From CAZTYI01 sp964466185 (GTDB lineage Bacteria > Chlamydiota > Chlamydiia > Chlamydiales > SM23-39): DNA of 64,000 nt. The first letter of the stretch is position 1, and every line of letters starts with the position of its first letter. The stretch lies in contig CAYXMS010000004.1 in assembly GCA_964466185.1 (NCBI GenBank), forward strand, positions 1 through 64,000, read 5' to 3'. The translations under genes were made by a program, and so were the position numbers. This document shows positions 1 through 11,300 of this stretch, piece after piece. The notes beneath the pieces are model-generated. The model was not told the origin of the DNA and ran no database searches. It worked only from the letters and a program-made list of their open reading frames with translations.

Positions 1-20
1 GAGAAATTTTACCAAATTAA

Positions 21-3000
21 TCAAATTTTTGCTTTAGATTTCAACAGGCCCATTATGTATGTGTGTTTATGAATTCCTGCTGCCATAACGGCATGATTGA
101 TAGAAAATGGTCCGTTCAGATTGATTTTTTTAAATTGGGGATGCCCTGTTAATTGCCGTGTTATGGCAATATGTCCGTTAATGGCCGTTATGTATAAAGC
201 ACGGCCCAAGGAATATGTTCCATTGGGGTTGATATCTTTAAAACCAGAATGGCCGGATAATCGGCTCAGCGCTGTAATATTTCCCTTTTCTGTAGCGTTA
301 CATAAAAGGCGGCTTAGAAAATGTTCTCCAGTAGGACTGATTTGTGTAAAACGAATGTTTTTGAATAGAACTTCTATTATGTCCTGAGTGCCATAAAATT
401 CATTAAATAATACTATATGTAAAATAGAGTACAGTAATTGAGGATCATAGAAATGTTTTGATAATTCATTGATTGCTGCACAGTATCGTTGGTATTGCTT
501 TATAAGAATTTTTTGTTTTGTATTGTGATTGCGTACGTAATGTTGTGTTTTTATCGCGGCCATTAACTCACGTGTAAAATTCTCAATGAGATTGATAAAA
601 ACTTGGCTGAGTGAATATATCCCATACATATTGATTTCTTGAAAGCGGGGATGCTTGACAAGCTCTGCTATTATTTCATTGTCTCCTTGAAAAGCTGCTA
701 AGTTTAGTGCATGGACTAATGAATATTCTCCGTTTGGATTGATGTCTTTAAAGAAAGGGTGCCTGGCAAGTTCTTTTATTACCTTGACATTATTTTCTTT
801 AGGGATCTGCTTTATAATTGTAGATCTGCCGACAGGGTTATGATACAGTTCGACTAGGGAGTTTTGTGCGCTAGTTAGACATACAAGTTCGCCTAGGGAA
901 TATTTTCCATTAGTGTTGATTCTTTGAAAGCGGAGATGTTTGACAAGTTCTGCTATTGTTTCAAAATTGTTTTCTTGTTCGATTGCTAAATATAAAGCCC
1001 GAGCTAAGGAATGTTCTCCATGAGGATTGAGCTTGGCGAGTTCTATTAGTATGTTTGTCTTTCGATCGTACATAGCTGCATTAAACACATGAGACAACGC
1101 TTTTATAAAATTAGGATGTTCAGTTAATTTTTCGACGATTTCATAAAGCCCTCGGTCTGCTGCCAAATATAACATTTTAAAAAGTGAATATTCTCCTTCT
1201 GTGTTGATTTCTTGAAAGCAAGGATGCTTGAGAAGCTCTAATACTGTTGCGGTATTATTGTTGTCGAGAGCTAAATTTAAAGCGTCGCCTAAAGAATATT
1301 TCCCATTAGGATTGATACCGTTAAAAGAAGGGTGTTTGGCAAGTTTTGCTACTATTATTTCTGCCTGTTTATTATATGCGATAGCGGTACATAAAGCTCT
1401 GCTTAAAGAATAGTCTCCATTAGGATTGATATTGTCAAATTCGGGATGTTCAGATAATNNNNNNNNNNNNNNNNNNNNNNNNNNNNNNNNNNNNNNNNNN
1501 NNNNNNNNNNNNNNNNNNNNNNNNNNNNNNNNNNNNNNNNNNNNNNNNNNNNNNNNNNTCTCCATTAGGATTGATATTGTCAAATTCGGGATGTTCAGAT
1601 AATCGGGTCAGCATTGTAAGATTTTCTGTTTCAGCCGTGATACATAAAGCTCTGCCTAAAGAATAGTCTCCATTAGGATTGATATTGTCAAATTCGGGAT
1701 GTTCAGATAATCGGTTCAATACTGCAAGATTTCCTGTTTGAGCCGTGACATATAAAGCGTCGCCTAAAGAATATTTCCCATCAGGATTGATGTTTTTAAA
1801 GGAAGGGTGCTTGGCAAGTTCTACTATTATTATTTCCGCCTGTTTATTATATGCGATAGCGGTATATAAAGCCCGGGCTAAAGAATATGTTTTGTTGGTT
1901 TGGGGGTTTGGATCGTTGATCTTTTTGATATCTTTAAATTTGTGGTGATTGGTTATTTTTCTTATAAGGTCTATGTCTGCAGTAGGTATTATTTTGCATA
2001 ATAGAACAATTAAGGAATGGATTCCGTTAGCTGGCAGGCGAGTAAATAAAGAAGTTTCTAATAAAAGTGAGATTATTTCATGATTTTTGTGTTTTGTCAG
2101 ATCCCTAAAAATATATATTAAAATATTTCCGAAAGACATTCTACCTTCAATAGGAATGGCTTCAAAATTAGGATGATTGAGCAGTTCTCGAACAATATGT
2201 ACCTTTTGATGCCGAATCGCTATATTTAAAGCTTTCAATAGATTCTTTGAAGATATTTCTGCAAAATATGGGTGCTTTTTCATTTTTAAAATAGCTGATG
2301 TACGTCCATGTTCGGCAGCAGCAACTAATATCAGTGCTAATGAATTATCGCCATTGGCAGGAATTTGTGTAAACTGCCGGCTTTTAGCTAGGGCCAAAAA
2401 AATCAGAATACGGTTGTTTGCAATCGAAGATAATAAAGAGTTAATTAGCCACCTGTCAGGATCAGTATCGTTGAAACGGGGGCTTTTGCTTATAATGCTG
2501 ACAATTTTATGGTATCCTTGCTGTAAAGAGATTTTTAATATTTCTCTTAAATTAATATTAGAAGCCCTCGGCAGAGCATTTTCAAGTTGTAAATATAAAA
2601 CATCTAAAGCTGTATTTTTGTCGATTTGAGATTGCGGATTAAGTTGATGTAAAAATTGTCTTAAAGAAGCTTTTTCTAAAAGGGATATATTTTGCGCTGT
2701 TTTTAAAATCCAGTTAAATGTAAATGGACTATTTCTGTTGATTATCTGCTCGATATTTCTTGTTCTAGTATTTTCTTCGGTTAGCATAGGGAACCAGTCT
2801 ATTGAACAACTCAGTGAATTAAAGTAGTTGCAAACCTTGATAATGATTTTAGCCATTTGCACGTCGGTCAACATGTCATTTGCGCTGTTATGTAATTCTA
2901 ATTTGTGGTTTGTTATATTAATATGGGTAAAAATTTTGATAATTTTTCTTTTTAGTCCGACAAAACCTGTTTCAATTAAATCTCTATATATTCCATATAA

Positions 3001-3183
3001 AAAAGGGTTTTTTTTAAATAGCTTAGTTAACGAGTTTAAATCCAATCCTGCACTTTGAGCCTGTACATATCCCATAGAAGGTGGGTTTAAATGTGTCTTC
3101 AGAGTTGCTTTGGATAAACCAAGTTCGGCTGATTTGGCTGCTGCTAAAATAGTTAAAGAAGGAACTTGTAGGTTAATTGACAT
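21..3183 (-). CDS. Large ankyrin-like tandem-repeat protein, interrupted by an assembly gap
   Basis: The two open frames on either side of the N gap belong to one gene. The protein is a chain of roughly 36-residue helical repeats with the pattern HPxFxxINPNGxYSLxxALxxAA, which resembles ankyrin-type helix pairs with a conserved loop. Repeats near the gap are almost identical, with a 108-base period seen between 1559 and 1667; those further out are diverged. The N-terminal ~200 residues lack the repeat. With a 63-base gap (or 63 plus multiples of 108) the frame is continuous and the protein is at least 1041 residues. No signal peptide is visible, and no clear ribosome binding site precedes the ATG at 3183. 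Such repeat proteins usually bind proteins and in chlamydiae are often thought to be effectors, but no enzymatic domain is seen and the function is unknown. Confidence 0.75.
1459..1558. other. Assembly gap of 100 N inside 108-bp tandem repeats
   Basis: Exactly 100 N, a placeholder length. The 45 bases before the gap (1414-1458) are repeated directly after it (1559-1603) and again at 1667. With a 108-base period the true missing length should be 63 bases plus a multiple of 108, which also restores the reading frame of the surrounding gene. Confidence 0.95.
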
Positions 3184-3429
3184 AAAATATATTTTTTTTG
3201 CAAAAATAATCTAATAGCTTGGGTTTAATTGCAATATTAAAATGCGGGTTTTGGCTATGGAGAACTGTCCATTTTTTTGCTTGCGGCAGATTCGTTGGTT
3301 TTAATAATTCTAATAAATAATAATGATAATTTAGAATAAAGGTTTTTTTTATAGATCTATATAATTCCATAGATTATTATTAATAAATCTTTAAAATGCA
3401 AATTAACAGGATAAAACAAAAAAATAAAT
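3184..3429. other. Divergent intergenic region, AT-rich
   Basis: This stretch separates the repeat protein (minus) from the SulP gene (plus) and must hold both promoters. It is very AT-rich and I see no consensus -35/-10 pair. An AGGATAA about 15 bases upstream of the SulP ATG is its only ribosome-binding-like sequence. A 65-codon minus-strand frame at 3173-3370 has no features that support it as a gene. Confidence 0.4.
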
Positions 3430-5181
3430 ATGCTGGGAAGTTTTAAAACAGAAGTTAATTTGGCGTCTCTTTTTAATGATCTGAAAAGATACCGGCTGAA
3501 ATATTTGAAAAATGACCTTTTGGCCGCTTTTTCTGTTGCGCTTTTAGCCGTGCCGCAATCAATTGCTTATGCCATGTTGGCAGGCCTTCCCCCGTCAGCC
3601 GGTTTTTTTGCTGCTATTTTTGGCGCTATTTTTGCTGCGGCTTTAGGCTCTTCCCGCCATATGGTAGTAGGCCCGACAACGGCTATTGCCATTTTAATCC
3701 AAACTTCCATTGCCGAGATTTTGTTTTCCTATTATCCCGAAGTCTCTGTAGAACAAAAAGCAGCTTTAACCATGCAGATTTTGACTCATATTGTTTTGGT
3801 TATGGGCGCTTTGCAAATTTTCTTCGGCTTTTTCAATATGGGTAAATTGCTGCAGTTTGTCAGCAGGTCTGTTATTTTAGGTTATTTTGCCGGCGTGGTT
3901 ATTGCTATTCTAGTCAATCAGCTGTATCCGTTTTTCGGCTTGCCTTTTATGGACGAGGCTGAGCCGGTGATTGTTAAATTGTTTCATTTCTTGTTACAGT
4001 TGCCGAATATGCATTTTATCACTCTGGCCTTAGGTGGATTTTGTATTTTGGTTTTGTATTTGATGCGGAAATATTTATCCCATATACCCGATGCCATTGT
4101 TATGATTGTTTTGGCTTCGGCTATTGCATTTTTCTTTAACCGGTTCTCAGCTGCTTGGCAGATAACTGCTTTAAAAGATATGGGAAGCAGCGCTTTTCCC
4201 GACCTTAATTGGCAGCTGCCTTATATCAATCTAAAATTGCTCAATCGGGTTATTCCAGCAGCTTTGGCGATTACCTTTTTGGGAATTTTGGAAGTGTTCT
4301 CTGTTTTCCGTTCTATTGCCACACATAGCGGACAGGAAGTCAATGCCAACCAGCAAATTTTTGCAGTCGGAATAGCTAACAGCTTTTTGTCATTTTTGTT
4401 CGGCGCCATGCCATCTTCTGGTTCGATTTCCCGCTCGCTTTTAAATTTTCGCAACCATGCCAAATCAAAATTGGCCGCTATCTTTTCCGGTTTGATGGTT
4501 TGGCTTTTTTTGTTTTTAGGCTGGGAATTAATAGGCCATATCCCTTTGGTAGCTTTGGCCGCTTTGCTGCTTTTTGTTGTTCCTGCCATGGTAGATTTTA
4601 AACAGATTAAATTCTGTTTTGCCGTAACTAAATCTGACGGCATTGTCTTTCTTTTAACTATGGGAGCCTGTCTTGTCTTTAGCTTGGATATTGCTTTTTT
4701 CTTGGGCATTGTCATTTCTATTGCTCTTTATTTGAAAAGAGCAGCTGTGCCCCATGTCGTGGAATATGCTTTTAACGCCTCCGGCAGATTAATTGTCGTT
4801 TCCCATAAACACTATGTACATCGTAAAGTGCGGATTATCGGCGTTGCAGGCGAGATGTTTTTTGCCTCCGTCGATCTTTTCCAACATACTTTCAAAGAAG
4901 TGGCAGAAGATCCTTTTGTCGAAGTTATTATTCTTAGGCTGAACAATGTTTATTATATGGATGCTTCAATGTGCTATGCCCTTTTGTATTTGAATAATTA
5001 TCTGAAAAAAACTTCGCGCTATCTTTTCATATCCGGGATTACTCCGGAGGTTTTTGAAGCTTTTACCAAGGCCGGATTGATCCACGATATAGGTAGGGAA
5101 AATCTTTTTCTGACTAATGAGGCCAGTCCGCAGTTTTCCACTTGGCAGGCCTTTCAAAGAGCAGAAGATCTTTTAGGTTGA
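3430..5181 (+). CDS. SulP family anion (sulfate-type) transporter with STAS domain
   Basis: The 583-residue protein is an inner-membrane transporter of the SulP/SLC26 family. The N-terminal ~430 residues contain many hydrophobic helices, with the family signature near residues 40-70 (VPQSIAYAMLAGLPPSAGFF) followed by the SSRHMVVGPTTA segment. The C-terminal ~130 residues form a cytoplasmic STAS domain with the pattern VIILRLNNVYYMDAS. Length and domain order are normal for the family. The substrate cannot be read from sequence; family members carry sulfate, bicarbonate or dicarboxylates. It stands alone on the plus strand between a repeat protein and a secreted protein, so neighbours do not help with its substrate. 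Confidence 0.9.
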   Translation: MLGSFKTEVNLASLFNDLKRYRLKYLKNDLLAAFSVALLAVPQSIAYAMLAGLPPSAGFFAAIFGAIFAAALGSSRHMVVGPTTAIAILIQTSIAEILFSYYPEVSVEQKAALTMQILTHIVLVMGALQIFFGFFNMGKLLQFVSRSVILGYFAGVVIAILVNQLYPFFGLPFMDEAEPVIVKLFHFLLQLPNMHFITLALGGFCILVLYLMRKYLSHIPDAIVMIVLASAIAFFFNRFSAAWQITALKDMGSSAFPDLNWQLPYINLKLLNRVIPAALAITFLGILEVFSVFRSIATHSGQEVNANQQIFAVGIANSFLSFLFGAMPSSGSISRSLLNFRNHAKSKLAAIFSGLMVWLFLFLGWELIGHIPLVALAALLLFVVPAMVDFKQIKFCFAVTKSDGIVFLLTMGACLVFSLDIAFFLGIVISIALYLKRAAVPHVVEYAFNASGRLIVVSHKHYVHRKVRIIGVAGEMFFASVDLFQHTFKEVAEDPFVEVIILRLNNVYYMDASMCYALLYLNNYLKKTSRYLFISGITPEVFEAFTKAGLIHDIGRENLFLTNEASPQFSTWQAFQRAEDLLG

Positions 5182-5273
5182 ATTAGCCAGTTTTAAATTT
5201 CTTTTAGTTGTTTTTTTTTGTTTAGTTAGGACACCATATCAGCTTGTTTTTTAATAAACTAAAGGGTAAGAAC

Positions 5274-6752
5274 ATGAATATTAGTCAAAAATTAACTGTT
5301 TTTTTTGTTTTGTTAGCTGTTTTTGTTCATGCAGAACCTTTGATTCATTTGAAAAAAATTGAATTTATTTCAGATCGCAATCCTGTAAATCAGCAGCAAT
5401 TTACGTTTGATCGGCAAGAATATGTTATTAGTAAATATGATATTAAAGACTATTTGCTGTGTTCATTATATAAAGAAGATCATCAATGTTATGCCTTTAC
5501 AATTAAAAAAATAGATCAGGAGCCTTTTTTAGTTTTGATTGATTCCGAGCTTTTTTGGGGAAATTCTAATTCCTTAAAACCGCTTTCTTTGGAAGTATAT
5601 TATCTTCAACCTCATATTGCCGATGCTTTAATAGTTGAGTTCGTTAAAACCGCTTTAAAGGCTGCTGGAGTTTCATATGATGTTTTACAGATTAAAGAAG
5701 ACCCTCTGGAGATAGATTTCATTTTAAGAGCTGTTAACCCACGCATACATTGGATTCTTTTACAGAGGCAGACATTTGCAGAAAAAATAGGCGGTAAATA
5801 TTTGAATTTTGAAAAAATAGATTGGAAACAGTTCGGTGTTAGATATGTCTATCAATATTTGGGATCTAAAAATTATTATATCTTTATAAAATGTAAAAAA
5901 TGGCTTGCTAATTATGTAACCATTGACGGACTTTATCAAAGTTTTAAAAATTTTCCTGAAAGTGAAAATAGTCAGCGGTTTTTAAAACTGTTAGAGAAAT
6001 GCAGTACAAAAAAGCTGTCTAATAAGCCGTTTTTGCTTTCTAATTTTTATCAACAGAATCTGCAAACTGATCTGGCCGGAGAGCTTTTTCAGGATTTTTT
6101 GGCCAATTACCAAAATCCGCTGCTTTTTGAAATAATAGAAAATATGTTTGAAAATGAGCTGGATAAAAATAACCTGTTGCACAAAATGGTAGCTTGCCAT
6201 GTTTTGTTTAATGCGAAAACTATTCTCGAAAATAATCAGGACGAACTGCAAAAAAATCTGGCTGCAGCAGATCAAAACTTTTGGCAAGTGGTAGAAAAAG
6301 TGGATTTTAATCAGAGTTTTAAAAAAATCATAGATACTCAGTTTGCAAGTTTAGAAAAAAATAAAAATTTGCCGCTGGAAAAAAAATTGTTTGCTAATTT
6401 ATCCAGTCAGCAAATTCAGCAACTGCTTTATCAAGAAATGTTTTTTTTGCTTAATAATGGAGATGCAAAACAGACCATACATAAAATTAAAGCTTCTTTG
6501 GCTTGCTTGGACCTGGAGCAGCTTGCAGATTTTCAGTTTGACATGTGGCTGGATCATTTAAATCAGCTTTTAAATTTAGATTTTGCCTGGGTTGACTATT
6601 TTGTTAAAGGCGTGTGTAAAAAAGAGTGGGCACATAATTTATTGGGTAGCGATGAATTGGATGGTTCTATGTTCCTAAAATGGTTTTTTTATAGTTTTTA
6701 TATTAACTTTTATTCAGATTTGTTTGTGCCTTTTAAAAGTTCTTGGTTTTAA
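5274..6752 (+). CDS. Secreted protein of unknown function
   Basis: I choose the ATG at 5274 because AAAGGG lies just upstream and translation then begins with a typical signal peptide (MNISQKLTVFFVLLAVFVHA) with a likely cut after VHA. An upstream start at 5244 would add ten residues before that signal. The mature ~470 residues are rich in Leu, Asn, Gln, Lys and aromatic residues and look mainly helical in the second half. I recognise no domain or catalytic motif. The protein is probably exported to the periplasm. It follows the SulP gene by about 90 bases on the same strand, so co-transcription is possible. The function is unknown. Confidence 0.65.
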   Translation: MNISQKLTVFFVLLAVFVHAEPLIHLKKIEFISDRNPVNQQQFTFDRQEYVISKYDIKDYLLCSLYKEDHQCYAFTIKKIDQEPFLVLIDSELFWGNSNSLKPLSLEVYYLQPHIADALIVEFVKTALKAAGVSYDVLQIKEDPLEIDFILRAVNPRIHWILLQRQTFAEKIGGKYLNFEKIDWKQFGVRYVYQYLGSKNYYIFIKCKKWLANYVTIDGLYQSFKNFPESENSQRFLKLLEKCSTKKLSNKPFLLSNFYQQNLQTDLAGELFQDFLANYQNPLLFEIIENMFENELDKNNLLHKMVACHVLFNAKTILENNQDELQKNLAAADQNFWQVVEKVDFNQSFKKIIDTQFASLEKNKNLPLEKKLFANLSSQQIQQLLYQEMFFLLNNGDAKQTIHKIKASLACLDLEQLADFQFDMWLDHLNQLLNLDFAWVDYFVKGVCKKEWAHNLLGSDELDGSMFLKWFFYSFYINFYSDLFVPFKSSWF

Positions 6753-6814
6753 TATGGCCGCTTAATCGGATAATTTGATGAGCCAATTTTATTGCCGAGA
6801 TGAACGGCAAAGGT

Positions 6815-7345
6815 CTATTTGGTGAATTTGTCTGTGACTGCAGGATCGTATTTATATGCGCCGCCCAGGCTTTTAACTGTACGGTATATCCACTCTTCTC
6901 CATTTTCTCTTAATAGCCTGTCACAGCCCATCAAATAGCCTCTAATAAAGCCGTAACGCTGAATAGCTAGCTGCATATAACGCGAAGAAGACGGCCGGAA
7001 ATGGGACCTGGTCCCATCAATAGGTGAGATAATTTTTTGATGAAATAAAATAATGGCATTGGCAGCTTTGCCGGCGAAAGAGAAAGGCTTAGATTTTTTT
7101 TGGGTTAGAGCTTGGTTTTTGGTTTCTTGCAAAGCTTTAAGGTCTAAATGTACAAGCTCTTTATCTGTTCCCCAGGGCTCTTCATAATAGGCAAAAAGCT
7201 GGTTTGCAGTTAATATAAAACTTGCTATTGGAATAAGATAGCTGAATATTAAATATAAAAACCAAACCCGACACGAAATTTTGAGGTTGGACGCTGTTAT
7301 GGATGGCGGCAAGGTTGCTTTTATTCCCATATTATTTTCTCTCAT
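6815..7345 (-). CDS. YidD-like (DUF37) membrane protein lacking the usual cysteines
   Basis: The C-terminal half matches the YidD/DUF37 pattern: FHQKIISPIDGTRSHFRPSSSRY, then a YGFIRGYLMGCDRLLR segment. In ordinary YidD the middle motif carries cysteines (G..C.F.PTCS.Y); here they are replaced by Arg and Ser (GTRSHFRPSSSRY). The N-terminal ~100 residues are extra: a hydrophobic segment near residues 28-48 probably anchors or exports the protein, followed by a charged linker. It lies 6 bases downstream of the lipoprotein gene that overlaps sctC, so it is the last gene of the secretin operon. A normal YidD is encoded at 63760-63966, so this is a second, diverged family member. The start is uncertain; the ATG at 7330 has a better upstream purine stretch. 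Confidence 0.65.
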   Translation of the reverse strand: MRENNMGIKATLPPSITASNLKISCRVWFLYLIFSYLIPIASFILTANQLFAYYEEPWGTDKELVHLDLKALQETKNQALTQKKSKPFSFAGKAANAIILFHQKIISPIDGTRSHFRPSSSRYMQLAIQRYGFIRGYLMGCDRLLRENGEEWIYRTVKSLGGAYKYDPAVTDKFTK

Positions 7346-7351
7346 CCTGTT

Positions 7352-8314
7352 TTAAAAAGTATATTGCAGGCTGAAAAAGGGAAACAGTTTTTCCTGCTGC
7401 ATTAAGTTGGCAGCTTCTTGCTGATACAGTGTTTCATTATAGCATTTGGCTTCTTCGCCAGCGCCATTGATGCCTCCGAAATACCAGCCGGTTTCAAAGC
7501 TTAAAGTAATAATGGCCGCAGCTTTATAGCCTTTGTGAAAAAATTCATAAGTGCCAAAAATAAATAGCCCATTGATTAAAAGCGCTGTCAAGGCGGTGCG
7601 GTTCTGCCCTAAATAAAAATAACCGGCGCCCGGTAGAAGAGCATTGAAAAGTTTGGCTTTGCCGATAGATTTTTTTTTTGCTTCGTAATTTTGTAAAAAA
7701 GGATCCAAATATTTAAATTCTTTTTCCTGCTTGAATGCATTTAACTGGGAAAAGTCCGCATCGATTAAAGCTGCGGAAAGCTTGAGCTTTTTGGCTGCTT
7801 TAGGAAAATTTTCAGCTATCATTTTCTGAATTTTTTCCGCCTCTTGTTTTTTGCCGGTTTGTAAAGAGCTCTCATAGAGAATGATTAAAAGATCCTGGAA
7901 GGCCGGAAAACTTCTGTCCGCATGGTAAAGCTCGCTTTTTTCAAAATAGTCTAAAATCCTTTCATAACGCTGGGCTAAATAGTAGCAAAGTAAAATAAAA
8001 TACTGAATCTCTTCTTTGCGTTCTTCTTTATTGGCAGATATTAAAATGTCAGCCCTTTCAAAAGTGGAAATCGCTCGGTAAAGGTCCAGCTTTTTAGCAA
8101 ATGTCTGGCCGATCAGATATTCTTTGCCCCAGTCCGAGTTTTTTTCCGCCGGAGTTAAAGGAGCAAAAGTATGGGAGAAATTTTTTAGCTCCTGCACTTT
8201 GCATTCATAACTGAGCCTGGCATCAATTTTATCAGGAACATGATAGCAGGCAGAAAAGCTTAAGAATAAAAGCCCTAATAAAAAAACTGTAAATTTTAAA
8301 AATTTGTTTTTCAT
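7352..8314 (-). CDS. Putative TPR lipoprotein with C-terminal membrane segments, in the secretin operon
   Basis: The 320-residue protein starts with a lipoprotein-like signal (hydrophobic core, then LSFSAC with Cys at about residue 22). Residues ~60-200 are helical and TPR-like. From about residue 220 a hydrophobic part begins with LLPGAGYFYLGQ and contains two likely membrane segments. That LPGxGxxYLGQ pattern is common in small membrane domains of the DUF5683/TM2 type. The ATG overlaps the stop of sctC by four bases, so the two are translationally coupled. Context suggests a role in secretin assembly or anchoring, possibly pilotin-like, but this is inference only; I know of no experimental counterpart. 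Confidence 0.6.
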   Translation of the reverse strand: MKNKFLKFTVFLLGLLFLSFSACYHVPDKIDARLSYECKVQELKNFSHTFAPLTPAEKNSDWGKEYLIGQTFAKKLDLYRAISTFERADILISANKEERKEEIQYFILLCYYLAQRYERILDYFEKSELYHADRSFPAFQDLLIILYESSLQTGKKQEAEKIQKMIAENFPKAAKKLKLSAALIDADFSQLNAFKQEKEFKYLDPFLQNYEAKKKSIGKAKLFNALLPGAGYFYLGQNRTALTALLINGLFIFGTYEFFHKGYKAAAIITLSFETGWYFGGINGAGEEAKCYNETLYQQEAANLMQQEKLFPFFSLQYTF

Positions 8315-11300
8315 TCGCCTAGGGATTTGATCATTTCAGCTGCTTCATCCAGCTCTTGTTCTAAAATAGGAGAGCCACTTTTTTCCTTAAAATAATCTTC
8401 TTGGGATTCGGTTAAAGCTACCATATCTTGATAGGAATTGATAATGTGCGGCCGGATAAAGATTACTACATTTCTCTTGTCTTCTAGGTTGTTATTTTTA
8501 GAAAAAGCAGCGCCAATCCAGGGCAGGCCGCCAAGACAGGGGAGACCTTCTCTTTTTTTTGTCTTGGTATCAGTGACCATGCCGCTTAAAACTAAAAAAT
8601 TCTTGTTCGGTATGTGTACCGTTGTCTGCATCGCCGTTTTGGAAGTAGTAATCCCACTGACTGTAGATGAGGAAGAGTTAGAATCAACAGCAGATCGTTT
8701 TAAATCTATATCTAGCGTTACCACATCGCCATTTCCTAACATCGGAGTAATAGAAAGATCCATGCCCACATCACGATATTCCAAATTCTGCGTAGTCGAA
8801 CTGGTCGCTCCTCCAACAATGTCTGTTTGAGAGCCCAGATAGGGAATGTTGGTGCCGATAAAGATGGTAGAGGTCTTTCCGTCTTGGGAAAGAATTTTAG
8901 GCGTCATAACAACAGATGATTCGTCGTCTGTTTGCAGAGCTTGAATAAAAGAACCTAAAGATAAAAAGGACTTTCCCTTATGCATAATAATATCGCCAAT
9001 CACTCCCAGATCAAAACCGTCAACAAATGGTATGCTGGAGCCAGTAGGCGTATTGCTCTCTGAAATATTGCCTAAATTCTGAGTAAAGGTGTCTAAAGAG
9101 TTGGAGTTGCTGTAAGGAGAGTTGGAAGTGCCGGCAGAAAAACGGTTTTTAAATTTGAATTTAGAACCCCAGTCCAAGCCGAAATTAAGCATGTTGGTAA
9201 GAGTAGTATCGACTACTAACACTTCAATAAAGACCTGCTTTAAAGGAATGTCTAAAGAAGAAATCAGTTCTTTGAGCTTGCCCATCACAGAAGGACTGCC
9301 CGTTGATAATAAAGAATTGGTAATTTGGATCCATTGCAAAGAATTGATGGCGTCAACTAGTTCGCGTTTGGTTTTGGATTCGTTTTTAATCAGCTCTTTG
9401 GCTATCTGCTTCAGCGCATTTTGAATTTCCGAGCCTTTATGATATTGCAGTTTATACACTAAAAAACTGGTGTCTTCTTCAATCGACTGGATTGAATCGG
9501 CAGGAGATGATTCTGTCTGGCCGGGAACATCAAAAGTTGCTAGGATCTGTTTGACTTCTTCAATCGATTTTGTGTCGCCGGAAAAAATTAAAGAATTGTT
9601 CTTCTCTACCCAGCGCATATTTTGAATAGTATTGAAAAGAGACTGGTCGGTAAAGCCGGTGGTTTTTAAATGGTCGCTAAATTCTCTTAGAACAGATTCC
9701 AAAGCCGGGCCTGATAAGTATTTGGGCTTATAGACAAAAAAAGCACCGGAGTACTCCGGTATGGTTTCTCCTAAGGAAGGGACGTCAAATCGTTCAATAA
9801 TAGCTTTTACCTTTTCTAAATCTTCCGGAGCCCCTGTGAAAAGTAAAGAATTGGTCTCCGATTTGTATTTCATGCTGTTTAAAGCCTCAATAAAATCAGG
9901 ATCAACTGCCGTATTTTTTAAATCATTGGCAAAGGCCCTAATAGAGGCGGTCAGCTGCTGATAAGGAGCTTTCTTAATTTGATATAGAAAATAAGTAGGC
10001 TTGCCCTTTTTGTCTCCTTTTACCGACATGGCCGAAGGCACATCTATCGTAGATAACAGGTTTTTAATTTTTTCAATAGTTGTCTTAGATCCGGTAAAGG
10101 CTAAAGAATTGGTGGTATCGACATATTTCAGACCCTTAATAGACGCTAGTAAAGAAGGATCAGAAAGCCTAGCTTTTTCTAAACTTTTGGCGATATCTTT
10201 GAGGGACTTTTCAATGTATTGCGGAGAGACAAACTGCGGTTTATAAATGAAAAAATTATCGCTGGGCCCGCCGTTTGACCCTCGGGCGATATCATATTCG
10301 GCAATGATCTGCTTCGCCTCATCTATAGTTTTTTCAGAACCGGTAATTAAAAGAGAATTAGTCTCTTTAATCCATCTGATATTTTCTAAAGTATGGATCA
10401 GTTGGGGATTTTTAATCTTTTGGGCTTTTAGTTTGTCAATAAAATTGTCTAAGTCTTCTTCAATGACCGCGCCGGAGACATTTTTTAGTTTGTAAAGAAA
10501 ATATTTGCCTTTCGCTAAGGCCTCAGAAGAAGGAGGCTCGTCTACAGATGCTAAAATTTCTTTGATTTTTTTGAAAAAACTGCTGTCGCCCGTAAACATC
10601 AGACTCTGGTTGGCATCCACTTCTTTGGCACTATCTAAAACCTTCAGAAGATGGGAATCAACCATTTCAGATTTTTTCAAGTTTCCTGAAATTTCTTTGA
10701 TAGCTGCTATCAGCTCCTGAATAGAAGTGTTTTTAGGCTTGTAAGTAAAAAAATTCTCTTCTGCTTTTTTAGTGTCAGCCCCATCGATTTTGTTTAAAAT
10801 TTCTGTTAGTTTAACAATCGTTTCAGGAGAGCCGGCAAATAAAAAAGAACCCGTGTCTTTGATCCATTTGCGGGAAGTAATCACGTCAATTAGCCCAGTT
10901 TCACTATAACCGCTGTCTTTTAAAGAATCGGCAATATCATTCAAAGCTCTTTCTACTTCATATTTGTTGCGATAAATCGGACTGTAAATAAAGACCTGTC
11001 CGCTTTTCATGTTTTTTTTGATCTCATCTTTAATAGGAGAGTCTAAAGAAGCTAGAACTCCTAGGGCTTTTTCAGTCAGCTTGGGAGTCGAAACTATGTA
11101 AATCCGGCCGTTTAAGACTTGAGGCACCAGAATAAAAGGATTGCCTTCCGCTAGGGGCGTCATGATCTGATTGGCCAGGGGAATCAAATAGTCAGGATCA
11201 TTTTCTTGTACCTTATACGTTTCAATGACCAGCGGATTTTGAGGGGAGTCGATAATTTCTACCAGCTCTGCAATTTTTTGAATGTTGGCATTGATGTCGG

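Noticed and set aside
1414..1774. 108-base repeats as a possible CRISPR or satellite
   Set aside because: They encode 36-residue protein repeats in frame; the differences between copies are coding variation.
3173..3370. 65-codon minus-strand frame upstream of the ankyrin-like gene
   Set aside because: No ribosome binding site, no domain, and it overlaps the start of the real gene in another frame.
4221..4715. 164-codon minus-strand frame inside the SulP gene
   Set aside because: It is antisense to a well-conserved transporter and has no features of its own.
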